Assembly: GCA_963519075.1 (NCBI GenBank)
Contig: CAUQMH010000001.1
Location: forward strand, 1-64,000
Origin: JABCPE02 sp963519075
Lineage (GTDB): Bacteria > Bacteroidota > Bacteroidia > Flavobacteriales > Weeksellaceae
Length of the DNA: 64,000 nucleotides
Direction of reading: 5' to 3'
The notes below the pieces were generated by a model. That model had not been told where the DNA came from, searched no databases, and saw only the letters and a program-made list of their open reading frames with translations. The translations under genes and the position numbers were made by a program. Positions 17,254-25,603 of the stretch are shown piece after piece; position 1 is the first letter of the stretch, and every line of letters begins with the position of its first letter.

Positions 17254-18564
17254 ATGAATATTGCAATTGTAGGAACAGGATATGTAGGGCTGGTTACAGG
17301 AACCACTCTAGCTGAGCTAGGAAACACGGTCTATTGTGTTGACATAGATGAAACAAAAGTAGAAAACATGAAAAAGGGAATTGTTCCCATCTACGAACCT
17401 GGCTTGGAAGAAATATTTCTAAGAAATATACAGGCGAATAGATTGTTTTTTACTACTCAACTAAAAGAAGCATTGGACGAATGTGATGTAATCTATCTCG
17501 CTTTGCCGACGCCTCCTGGTGAGGATGGCAGTGCAGACCTTTCTTATGTTTTGAAGGTTTCTGAAAACATCGGTGAGCTGATGACTTCTTACAAAGTAAT
17601 TGTCAATAAATCAACCGTTCCAGTAGGCACAGCGGACAGAGTGAGAGAAACTATTTCTGCGAAAACAGAAATTCCTTTTGATGTGGTTTCTAACCCAGAA
17701 TTTCTCCGCGAAGGATTCGCTGTAGAAGATTCTATGAACCCTGCCAGAATCGTAGTAGGCTCTAGCTCAGACAAGGCTAAAAATATCATTGCCCAAATCT
17801 ACCAGCCATTCACTAACACGGGAGTTCCTATCATTTTCATGGATGAAAAATCTTCGGAACTGACTAAATATGCAGCAAATTCGTTCCTTGCTGTGAAAAT
17901 CACTTTCATGAACGAAATAGCAAACTACTGCGAAAAAGTAGGCGCTGATGTGGATAAAGTAAGGCTCGGTATGGGAAGTGATGACAGAATCGGGCATCGT
18001 TTCCTTTTCCCAGGAATAGGCTACGGAGGAAGCTGTTTTCCGAAAGATGTGAAAGCCCTCATCAAATCAGGAAAGGAAGAAAACTTTGATTTCCAAATCC
18101 TTAACGCTACTGAAAATGTAAATAAGGCTCAAAAAGTAATCCTCGTTTCTGAAATTGAAAAATATTTCGGCGGAAACATCAAAGACAAGAAAATCGCGAT
18201 GTGGGGACTTGCTTTTAAAGCAAATACGGATGACATCAGAGAAGCTTCATCTTTGGATAATATCTCTCTTTTATTAGAAAAAGGTGCGAAAATAACGGCT
18301 TATGATGCCATCGCAGAGGAAAATGTAAAGAAAATCTTTGGCGATAAAATAGAATATACCAAAGACATGTATTCTTGCTTAGAAGATGCTGATTGCCTGC
18401 TGATAGCAACAGAATGGAGCGAATTCAAAAATCCTAACTTCCAGCTTATGGCAGAAAAGATGAAGAACAAAGCCATTTTTGATGGTAGAAACATGTTCTC
18501 TATTGACCAAATAGAAAACACAGAATTTTATTATAAATCTATCGGTAGAAAAACAATAAAATAA
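17254..18564 (+). CDS. ugd: UDP-glucose/UDP-hexose 6-dehydrogenase
   Basis: This NAD-dependent enzyme oxidises C6 of a UDP-sugar, most likely UDP-glucose to UDP-glucuronate. It shows an N-terminal Rossmann motif (GTGYVGLVTG), the STVPVGTAD and NPEFLREG motifs, and GYGGSCFPKD with the catalytic cysteine at residue 261. The C-terminal domain begins near WGLAFKANTDDIREA. The 436-residue length is standard. Substrate choice between UDP-glucose and an N-acetylated UDP-sugar is not certain from sequence, but NPEFLREG favours UDP-glucose. It is the first gene of the surface-glycan cluster. Confidence 0.93.
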   Translation: MNIAIVGTGYVGLVTGTTLAELGNTVYCVDIDETKVENMKKGIVPIYEPGLEEIFLRNIQANRLFFTTQLKEALDECDVIYLALPTPPGEDGSADLSYVLKVSENIGELMTSYKVIVNKSTVPVGTADRVRETISAKTEIPFDVVSNPEFLREGFAVEDSMNPARIVVGSSSDKAKNIIAQIYQPFTNTGVPIIFMDEKSSELTKYAANSFLAVKITFMNEIANYCEKVGADVDKVRLGMGSDDRIGHRFLFPGIGYGGSCFPKDVKALIKSGKEENFDFQILNATENVNKAQKVILVSEIEKYFGGNIKDKKIAMWGLAFKANTDDIREASSLDNISLLLEKGAKITAYDAIAEENVKKIFGDKIEYTKDMYSCLEDADCLLIATEWSEFKNPNFQLMAEKMKNKAIFDGRNMFSIDQIENTEFYYKSIGRKTIK

Positions 18565-18577
18565 AAACACTAAAATT

Positions 18578-19384
18578 ATGGGACTTTTTGATTTTTTCAA
18601 GAAAAAAGAGACAAAGGAAACTCCAAAACCTGAAAAAGAGAATAACAGCATAGCACTTTCTATGCCGATGTTTAAAGGAGGAAGCTATTCGCTGGATAAA
18701 GTTTTAGAAGATTTAAAATCCCACTGGGGACTAGAAGTTTCTGAAATCTCTGGCGATGATGAGGTGGCAACTCTCACTATCAATGGAATGATAGCTGCCA
18801 TTGCAAAAATGCCAGCGCCTATTCCAAGTGAAGATTTGGAGTCAATATTTGGTTATTCCTATCTATGGAATAATGTAGAAAAAGAAGTTTCAGAGCATGA
18901 CAGCCACGCCATTGTTTCTATTTTAGATAAATCAAAAAGTCAGGTTGAGAAATTCTCTCTGATGACGATGATTAATGCTTCTATCCTCAGAACTACTCCT
19001 GATGCGATAGGTGTTTATCAAGGAAGCCAAACTCTGCTTCTTCCGAAAGGTTTGTACATTGACTTTGCAGACTTTTTATTAGAAGGAAATCTACCTGTGA
19101 TTCTGTGGATTTACATTGGACTTATCGGCTCAGAAGAAGGGGAAAACAGCCTTTATACTTTTGGAATGAAAGATTTCGGAAAAGAGGAAATAGAAATCAT
19201 CGACAGCCAAATGTCACGAAGTGATTTGCATGACTTTATCCTTCCTGTTCTCAACTATATTTTAGCTTATGATGTTACTCTAAAAAATGGAGAAACTATC
19301 GGTTTTTCTGAGGAACAAAAAATAAAAATTACGGAATCCAAAGCAGTTTATTTGGATGGAAATTCTTTAAAATTAGAACTATAA
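18578..19384 (+). CDS. DUF4261 domain protein
   Basis: This 268-residue soluble protein opens with a charged linker (MGLFDFFKKKE followed by Lys/Glu/Pro) and continues into a domain resembling DUF4261, with SMPMFKGGSYSLDKVLEDLK at its start and a MMTINASILRTTPDAIGVYQG-type core around residue 130. The family function is unknown. It lies 13 bases after ugd and 4 bases before rfbB, so it is co-transcribed with sugar-nucleotide enzymes. It has no transferase or sugar-binding motif, so its presence in the operon is unexplained. Confidence 0.82.
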   Translation: MGLFDFFKKKETKETPKPEKENNSIALSMPMFKGGSYSLDKVLEDLKSHWGLEVSEISGDDEVATLTINGMIAAIAKMPAPIPSEDLESIFGYSYLWNNVEKEVSEHDSHAIVSILDKSKSQVEKFSLMTMINASILRTTPDAIGVYQGSQTLLLPKGLYIDFADFLLEGNLPVILWIYIGLIGSEEGENSLYTFGMKDFGKEEIEIIDSQMSRSDLHDFILPVLNYILAYDVTLKNGETIGFSEEQKIKITESKAVYLDGNSLKLEL

Positions 19385-19388
19385 AATT

Positions 19389-20468
19389 ATGAAATCAATC
19401 ATTATCACTGGCGGAGCAGGATTTATCGGTTCTCATGTTGTTCGTGAGTTTGTGAAAAATCTCCCGCAAACGAAAATCATCAACCTTGATGCCCTTACAT
19501 ACGCAGGAAACCTTGAAAATCTGAAAGATATAGAAAACGAACCAAACTATATCTTTGAAAAAGCAGACATCACAAAACCAGAAGAACTAAAAAAGGTTTT
19601 TGAAAAACATAATCCAGATGCAGTGATACACCTCGCTGCGGAAAGCCATGTGGATAGAAGTATCACAGACCCAAATGCTTTCATCAATACTAATGTAATG
19701 GGGACTGCTAATTTGCTTAATCTTTGTAAAGAGTTTTGGACACTGAATCCAGAGCACACACATGGAAGATTTCCTAACGAACCGAGAAAAAATCTTTTCT
19801 ACCATGTTTCTACGGATGAAGTGTATGGTGCTTTGGGAGAGACTGGATTTTTCACTGAAGAAATGCCTTACGACCCAAAATCTCCGTATTCTGCGAGTAA
19901 AGCTGCCAGCGACCATTTGGTAAGAGCTTACGGAAACACTTATGGACTTCCTTACATTGTTTCCAATTGTTCTAACAACTATGGCCCAAATCATTTCCCA
20001 GAGAAACTGATTCCGCTTTGTATTTCTAATATTCTCAACGAAAAACCACTGCCTATCTATGGTGATGGTAAATATACCCGTGATTGGCTGTTCGTGATAG
20101 ACCACGCTCGTGCTATTTTCCAAATTTTCCATGAAGCGAAAACAGGAGAAACTTATAATATTGGTGGATTTAACGAGTGGCAGAATATTGATTTAATCAA
20201 GGAATTGATTAAGCAGATGGATGCAAAACTTGGAAATCCTGCTGGCTATTCAGAGAAACTAATCACTTTTGTGAAAGACCGCCCAGGACACGATAAACGC
20301 TATGCTATAGATGCTACAAAACTGAATAAAGATTTAGGTTGGAAGCCTTCTGTAACTTTTGAAGAAGGTTTAGCTAAAACTATCGATTGGTTCCTGAGCA
20401 ATAAAGATTGGCTGGAGCATGTAACTAGCGGAGAATACCAAAAATACTATGAAAAACAGTATAACTAA
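19389..20468 (+). CDS. rfbB: dTDP-glucose 4,6-dehydratase
   Basis: This enzyme turns dTDP-glucose into dTDP-4-keto-6-deoxyglucose, the branch point to many deoxysugars. It is an extended SDR: NAD-binding GGAGFIGSH at the N-terminus, HLAAESHVDRSI, STDEVYG, the catalytic Tyr167-x3-Lys171 pair, NCSNNYGPNHFPEKLIP, and a C-terminal RPGHDKRYAID motif. The 359-residue length is standard. With rfbA at the end of the cluster it gives the two committed dTDP-sugar steps. rfbC and rfbD are absent, so the keto sugar probably goes to the aminotransferase rather than rhamnose. Confidence 0.97.
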   Translation: MKSIIITGGAGFIGSHVVREFVKNLPQTKIINLDALTYAGNLENLKDIENEPNYIFEKADITKPEELKKVFEKHNPDAVIHLAAESHVDRSITDPNAFINTNVMGTANLLNLCKEFWTLNPEHTHGRFPNEPRKNLFYHVSTDEVYGALGETGFFTEEMPYDPKSPYSASKAASDHLVRAYGNTYGLPYIVSNCSNNYGPNHFPEKLIPLCISNILNEKPLPIYGDGKYTRDWLFVIDHARAIFQIFHEAKTGETYNIGGFNEWQNIDLIKELIKQMDAKLGNPAGYSEKLITFVKDRPGHDKRYAIDATKLNKDLGWKPSVTFEEGLAKTIDWFLSNKDWLEHVTSGEYQKYYEKQYN

Positions 20469-21379
20469 TGATTTCTATTGTAAGTCCTGTTTACCGAGCT
20501 GAAAAAATCCTTCCGATTCTCGTTTCTGAAATTAATTTAGTAATGGAGAGAATCGGCGAGGACTATGAAATCATATTGGTAGATGACCGCAGTCCCGATA
20601 ACTCTTGGGAAGTGATGAAGGTGCTTTCTAGTCAAAATCCTAAAATAAAAAGCATTCGTCTGAGCAGAAATTTTGGTCAGCATAGTGCTATTTTTGCTGG
20701 ACTTACAAAAACAAAAGGCGACTGGGTGGTAGTAATGGACTGTGATATGCAGGACCAGCCCAAAGAAATAGCCAAACTCTACAAAAAAGCATTAGAAGGG
20801 TATGATATCGTTTTAGGACAGAGAGAAAACCGAAAAGACAAATTTCTGAAAAAGTTATCATCTAAACTTTTTTACAAAGTTTTTAATTATTTATCGGGAG
20901 CGAATTTTGATAATAATGTAGCGAATTTTGGGATTTATCACCAAAAGACCATTAAGTCCATTCTAGATATGAAAGACTATGTTAAATTCTTTTCGTTATT
21001 TATTAACTGGATTGGGTTTAAAAGTGTTTCCATTCCGATAGAACATGGCGAACGCGAGGAAGGGAAATCCACATATAGCATGGGAAGGCTTTTTAAACAG
21101 GCTTTCAATGTTATTATATCTTTTTCGGATAAGCCACTCAGGTTGTTTATAAACTTTGGGCTGAGTATATCGGTTTTATCATTTATTGTAGGAATATACT
21201 ATTTATATCTGGCTCTTACAGGGAAAATAGCGCAGCCTGGTTTTAGTTCACTGATATTATCTATTTGGTTTTTATCGGGAATTATCATCAGCTGTATAGG
21301 CATTGTAGGAGTATATTTAGGAAAAACTTTTGACCAAGCAAAAGGCAGACCTACATTTATCATTGATGAGGAAGTGTAA
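20468..21379 (+). CDS. ArnC/GtrB-like polyprenyl-phosphate glycosyltransferase
   Basis: This family 2 transferase of the DPM1/ArnC/GtrB type has a GT-A domain (SIVSPVYRAE, ILVDDRSPDNSW, the SRNFGQHSAIFAGL signature, and DCDMQDQP as the DxD region) and two C-terminal membrane helices (about 225-250 and 262-290). Such enzymes load a sugar from a nucleotide onto undecaprenyl phosphate at the cytoplasmic face, for later use by a GT-C enzyme outside. The start overlaps the rfbB stop by one base (TAATG), indicating translational coupling. The sugar is not known; the neighbours suggest a 4-amino-4,6-dideoxyhexose. Confidence 0.88.
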   Translation: MISIVSPVYRAEKILPILVSEINLVMERIGEDYEIILVDDRSPDNSWEVMKVLSSQNPKIKSIRLSRNFGQHSAIFAGLTKTKGDWVVVMDCDMQDQPKEIAKLYKKALEGYDIVLGQRENRKDKFLKKLSSKLFYKVFNYLSGANFDNNVANFGIYHQKTIKSILDMKDYVKFFSLFINWIGFKSVSIPIEHGEREEGKSTYSMGRLFKQAFNVIISFSDKPLRLFINFGLSISVLSFIVGIYYLYLALTGKIAQPGFSSLILSIWFLSGIIISCIGIVGVYLGKTFDQAKGRPTFIIDEEV

Positions 21380-21400
21380 TTGTACTAAAAATCAATCGTT

Positions 21401-22231
21401 ATGAAAGTCTTAATCATTGGTGCAAACAGTATTTTATCCAAGAAGTTGATACAGCTACATACATCTGATGAAGTAGATATATTGTATCATGGCGCAGCTC
21501 TAAACACTTCGCATCCGAAACATAGAAATATTGCTTTAGAAGATATTGGTTCATTAGAGGATAATTATGATATTGTATATATCGTAAGTGCTGTAATATC
21601 CAATGAGATAGAGAAGCTGGATGAGATAATCAATGTCAATGCAAGACTGGTGAATGATATTTGTAATCGTTTCAAAAGTTCAAAGATTATTTATTTTTCA
21701 AGTGTTGCTGTGTATGACGCAATTGATGGTTTAAATATCGATGAAAAAACGCTTCCTTGTCCAGAGTCAGTTTATGGAATTTCAAAACTATTAGGTGAAA
21801 AAATCGTAGAAAAATCTAAAAATTACGCCATACTAAGAATTTCCTCTATGTATGGAATAGGAATGAAACAATCTACTTTTTTGCCTAAAATTATAAAAAA
21901 TGCTTTAGATTCCAAAGAAATCAGACTCCTTGGTCAGGGACAAAGAATCCAGAACTATATTCATGCAAGAGATGTAGCCACTTTGGCAAAAACAGCTGCA
22001 TTATCAAAACAAAATGGAATATTCTTAGCTGTTTCAAAAGAGAACTACACCAATAAACAAATTGCAGAAATCATACAAGCCATAACAAGCTGTAGCATAG
22101 AATATTATAGCGATGACCACACAAGGTCTGTTTCTTACACACAAGAAATCATACCTTACAATGAGTACAATAACACTTCGATAGAAAACGGAATAAAAGA
22201 ACTAATAGAATGGATAGAAAAACAGTCTTAG
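21401..22231 (+). CDS. NAD-dependent epimerase/dehydratase (SDR) family protein
   Basis: This 276-residue extended SDR-type protein has an N-terminal nucleotide-binding GANSILSKKL that departs from the usual GxxGxxG. It also shows IIYFSSVAVYD, the Tyr-x3-Lys pair in SVYGISKLLGEK and an ILRISSMYGIG motif. The weak glycine motif leaves cofactor use open. In glycan clusters such proteins reduce or epimerise nucleotide sugars, and this one could act on the keto or amino sugar made by its neighbours. The gene overlaps the next by 22 bases. Confidence 0.8.
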   Translation: MKVLIIGANSILSKKLIQLHTSDEVDILYHGAALNTSHPKHRNIALEDIGSLEDNYDIVYIVSAVISNEIEKLDEIINVNARLVNDICNRFKSSKIIYFSSVAVYDAIDGLNIDEKTLPCPESVYGISKLLGEKIVEKSKNYAILRISSMYGIGMKQSTFLPKIIKNALDSKEIRLLGQGQRIQNYIHARDVATLAKTAALSKQNGIFLAVSKENYTNKQIAEIIQAITSCSIEYYSDDHTRSVSYTQEIIPYNEYNNTSIENGIKELIEWIEKQS

Positions 22232-23187
22232 TAACAGGTATAGGAGGAAATGTAGGACAGGGAATTTTGAGAAATATTCTAAAAACAAAGTTTCCTATCA
22301 GACTCGTGGGCTGTAATGTCGCAGACTTTTCAGCAGGGAATCATCTTTGTGATTCTTTCTACAAAGTTCCTTTTGCTAATGATAAAAACTATATTAACTC
22401 TATCAATGCCATTATTGAAAAAGAAAATATAGATCTCATTATCCCTTCTACTGATTATGAAATTTACTACTTAGCACTGAATAAAAATGAGCTAAAAACA
22501 AAAGTCGTTACCAGCGAATTAGAAACTTCCAAAAGATATTTAGACAAATATCTTTCCTATGTATTTCATAAAGAAAACAATCTTCCTTTTGCAGAAGCCT
22601 ATCTTCCTAAGGACTATATTGCTGGAACCTTTGAGGACTATATCGTAAAGCCAAGAGAAGGAAGAGGCTCTAGAGGACTTCATATAAATCCAAAAAATAT
22701 ACAAGACTTTGATGATTCCTTCATGGTTCAAAAACTGATTAGAGGAAAAGAAATCACCACAGCTTTTTATGTGAATAAAAATAATGAACTCCATGGATTT
22801 ATCAACCTAGAACGAAAGCTGGAAAATGGAGCTACAAATGAATGTTTCGTAAACAGACAATACGATAAGGAACTAAAAAATATCCTTGAAAAAATGATAC
22901 AGGTCAATCATTTCGTAGGAAGTGCTAATTTACAATCTATAGTAACAGAGGCGGGAGAAATCATTCCTTTTGAAGTGAATTGTAGAATTTCAGGGACTAA
23001 CTCCATACGGTCTAATTTCGGTTTTGAGGATGTGAAATACACATTAGAAGAACATTTGTATAACATCTCTCCAAGTGAACCAAATATCATTGAAGGGACT
23101 GCTATAAGGGTTTTAATGGATGTCATCTATCCTCACCAAAAACCAGAAAATATTAGAGACAATAAATCTGAACACTATATTTTTTAA
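22210..23187 (+). CDS. ATP-grasp domain protein, putative ligase
   Basis: The protein resembles the carbamoyl-phosphate-synthase-like ATP-grasp family. Its N-terminal Rossmann-like pre-ATP-grasp domain has TGIGGNVGQGILR. The nucleotide-binding core has YIVKPREGRGSRGLH, MVQKLIRGKEITT, and a metal-binding FEVNCRISGTNS region near 265-275. ATP-grasp enzymes activate a carboxylate as acyl-phosphate and join it to an amine or thiol. Beside an aminotransferase and an acyltransferase, an attractive role is ligation of an amino acid or acid to an amino sugar, but no substrate can be read from sequence. It overlaps the preceding SDR gene and ends 2 bases before the HAD gene. Confidence 0.8.
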   Translation: MDRKTVLVTGIGGNVGQGILRNILKTKFPIRLVGCNVADFSAGNHLCDSFYKVPFANDKNYINSINAIIEKENIDLIIPSTDYEIYYLALNKNELKTKVVTSELETSKRYLDKYLSYVFHKENNLPFAEAYLPKDYIAGTFEDYIVKPREGRGSRGLHINPKNIQDFDDSFMVQKLIRGKEITTAFYVNKNNELHGFINLERKLENGATNECFVNRQYDKELKNILEKMIQVNHFVGSANLQSIVTEAGEIIPFEVNCRISGTNSIRSNFGFEDVKYTLEEHLYNISPSEPNIIEGTAIRVLMDVIYPHQKPENIRDNKSEHYIF

Positions 23188-23189
23188 CT

Positions 23190-23825
23190 ATGAAATATCT
23201 TCTATTTGACGCTGCTAACACCCTCATATACAAGCCTAATCTTTGGAAAAGAATCTTAAAAGTCCTACAAGATAATGGTTATAAAATAAATGAAACTGAA
23301 CTAAAACTAAGACATAAATTACTTTCTGAGATTATCAGTTTTCCAGATACTACATCAAGAAGTTTTTATGAAGAGTTTAATTCAGAATTGCTAATGGCTT
23401 TGGGTATTATTCCAGATGAAAACTTGCTGAAAGAACTTTTCGAAGCATGTTCCTATCTACCGTGGCAGGCTTTTGACGATTGTGAAGAAATCAAAAAATT
23501 AGATATCAAAAAAGCCGTAGTTTCTAATTTTAATAGCAGTTTACAAGAAAAACTAGAAGGATTGATTGGAGAAAATATTTTTGATGAATACATTGTCTCT
23601 GAAAAAGAAAACCTAAGAAAGCCTTCTTTGGAATTTTATGCAAGGGCTCTCGAAAAACTAAATGCTGAGGCTGGTGAAATCATCTACATTGGTGATTCAT
23701 TAAAACTTGATGTTATTCCCGCTAAAAAATTAGTAATCAAAGCATTACTGATTGACAGAGATAATATATATCCATCCGCTAAGAATAGAATAACGAATTT
23801 CAGTGAAATAAAAAATTATCTATGA
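23190..23825 (+). CDS. HAD-superfamily hydrolase with atypical motif I
   Basis: The HAD core is recognisable: motif I LLFDAANTL (nucleophile Asp7), motif II VSNFNSS, motif III lysine in LRKPSLEFY and motif IV YIGDSLKLDV. Motif I reads D-A-A-N-T instead of DxDGT, so the usual second aspartate, the general acid/base of phosphatases, is replaced by alanine. Phosphonoacetaldehyde hydrolase also has alanine at this position, so the enzyme need not be dead, but a plain phosphatase is less likely. It is 211 residues long and overlaps the next gene by four bases (ATGA). Confidence 0.85.
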   Translation: MKYLLFDAANTLIYKPNLWKRILKVLQDNGYKINETELKLRHKLLSEIISFPDTTSRSFYEEFNSELLMALGIIPDENLLKELFEACSYLPWQAFDDCEEIKKLDIKKAVVSNFNSSLQEKLEGLIGENIFDEYIVSEKENLRKPSLEFYARALEKLNAEAGEIIYIGDSLKLDVIPAKKLVIKALLIDRDNIYPSAKNRITNFSEIKNYL

Positions 23826-24454
23826 AACGAATAGCAATAATAGGTTCTGCGCACTTGGGACAGCAGATTGCCCACCATATACACACGGATACAGAGGATA
23901 AAGTGGTTGCTTTTTTTGATGATTTTCAACCAAAAGGGACTATCATTGACTCTATTTCGGTTATTGGCAGGACTAATGATATTTTAGACGAATATTCAAA
24001 AAATAGTTTTGATGAATTACTGATTGGTGTAGGATATAACCACATGAATACCAGAAAGATGCTGTTTGAAAAATATCATAATGATATTCCTTTCTATAAG
24101 TTCATTCATTCCTCATGTTATGTGGATCCTTCTGCTGAAATAGGAGCTGGAACGGTCATCTATCCAAGATGTGTGATTGACCAAAATGTAAAAATAGGAA
24201 ATAATGTTTTGATTAACATTTCCAGCAGTATTGCTCATGACACCACAGTGGGAATCCATACCTTTATCTCTCCATGCGTCTCTGTAGCGGGATTTGCAGA
24301 TATAAAGGAACAATGCATAATAGGTATAAATTCTATAATAATAGATAATATATCTATCACTGAAGGAACAAGAACAGGAGGCGGGACAGTTGTAATAAAA
24401 AACATCGAAGAAAAAGGACTATATGTAGGAAATCCTGCAAGATTTGTAAAATAA
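23822..24454 (+). CDS. NeuD/PglD-type sugar O/N-acyltransferase
   Basis: The N-terminal half is a small Rossmann-like domain (RIAIIGSAHLGQQIA) that in this family binds the nucleotide sugar. The C-terminal half is a left-handed beta-helix of hexapeptide repeats (residues about 95-200), with the probable catalytic histidine in SSSIAHD, as in PglD. PglD acetylates the 4-amino group of UDP-4-amino sugars. Here the neighbouring WecE-type enzyme would supply a 4-amino sugar, so N-acylation at C4 is the best guess. Start overlaps the HAD stop. Confidence 0.87.
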   Translation: MKRIAIIGSAHLGQQIAHHIHTDTEDKVVAFFDDFQPKGTIIDSISVIGRTNDILDEYSKNSFDELLIGVGYNHMNTRKMLFEKYHNDIPFYKFIHSSCYVDPSAEIGAGTVIYPRCVIDQNVKIGNNVLINISSSIAHDTTVGIHTFISPCVSVAGFADIKEQCIIGINSIIIDNISITEGTRTGGGTVVIKNIEEKGLYVGNPARFVK

Positions 24455-24460
24455 TATATC

Positions 24461-25603
24461 ATGATACCATTCAATAAACCTTACCTTACTGGTAAAGAAA
24501 TGCAATATATAGAAGAAGCCGTAAAATCAGGGAAAATCTCTGGAAATGGTCTCTTCACTAAAAAATGTCAAGAATTCTTTGAGAAAGAATTTGGCTTCAA
24601 AAAAACACTGCTTACCACTTCCTGCACAGATGCATTGGAGATGGCTGCTATTTTAGCAGATATCAAGGAAGGTGACGAGGTCATTGTTCCTAGTTTTACT
24701 TTCGTGTCCACAGCGCTGGCATTCGTAAGACAGGGTGCAGATATCGTTTTTGCAGATTCTTATTCTGACAATCCTAATATAGATGCTGACCAAATAGAGG
24801 CTTTAATCACAGAAAAAACCAAAGCAATCGTAGTGGTTCATTATGCTGGTGTAGCATGTGATATGAATAAAATAATGTCCATCGCTAACAAACGCGGAAT
24901 CATCGTAATAGAAGATGCCGCACAAGCCATCGACAGTTACTATATTTCCAAAGACGGAACAAAAAAAGCATTGGGAAGCATTGGGCATCTTTCTGCTTTT
25001 TCGTTTCATGAGACCAAAAATATTATTTCTGGTGAAGGCGGTATGCTCTGCATCAACGATGACCGCTTCATCCAAAGAGCCGAAATCATCTGGGAAAAAG
25101 GAACAAACCGTTCGCAGTTTTTCAGAGGCGAAGTAGATAAATACAGCTGGGTAGACACAGGGTCTTCTTTTCTGCCGAGTGAAATTATCTCTGCTTTTCT
25201 TTGGGCTCAGATAGAAAATATGAGAGACATTCAGGATAAAAGAATCAAAATCTGGAATCGTTATTACGAGGGACTTTCCAGCTTTGAGCCTGTTTCTATT
25301 AAAAAACCGAAACTTCCTCTAGTTCCAGAATATGCGACTAACAATGCCCATATGTTTTATCTGGTTTGCGACAATGTAGATGACAGAACCAAATTCATCC
25401 AACACCTGAAAGACAAAGGAATTCTATCCGTTTTCCACTATCTTTCACTGCACAAGAGTTCTTATTATGAAAAATATTCTACCCGAAAAAGTGAACTTAC
25501 AAACTCAGACATGTTTTCTGACTGTCTCGTAAGGCTTCCTCTTTTCTACGAACTTACCGATGAACAGGTGGAATACATCATCAACACGATAAAAGAATTA
25601 TGA
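24461..25603 (+). CDS. wecE: dTDP-4-amino-4,6-dideoxygalactose transaminase (WecE/RffA-like)
   Basis: This PLP-dependent sugar aminotransferase of the DegT/DnrJ/EryC1/ArnB family has an FNKPYLTGKE N-terminus, TSCTDALEMAA, IVPSFTFVSTA, EDAAQAID, and the PLP lysine at residue 186 in SFHETKNI. The N-terminus and the SFHETKN motif are what I associate with WecE/RffA, which aminates dTDP-4-keto-6-deoxyglucose to dTDP-4-amino-4,6-dideoxygalactose. rfbB and rfbA in the same cluster make exactly that substrate. It is 380 residues long and overlaps the following gene by four bases. Confidence 0.9.
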   Translation: MIPFNKPYLTGKEMQYIEEAVKSGKISGNGLFTKKCQEFFEKEFGFKKTLLTTSCTDALEMAAILADIKEGDEVIVPSFTFVSTALAFVRQGADIVFADSYSDNPNIDADQIEALITEKTKAIVVVHYAGVACDMNKIMSIANKRGIIVIEDAAQAIDSYYISKDGTKKALGSIGHLSAFSFHETKNIISGEGGMLCINDDRFIQRAEIIWEKGTNRSQFFRGEVDKYSWVDTGSSFLPSEIISAFLWAQIENMRDIQDKRIKIWNRYYEGLSSFEPVSIKKPKLPLVPEYATNNAHMFYLVCDNVDDRTKFIQHLKDKGILSVFHYLSLHKSSYYEKYSTRKSELTNSDMFSDCLVRLPLFYELTDEQVEYIINTIKEL

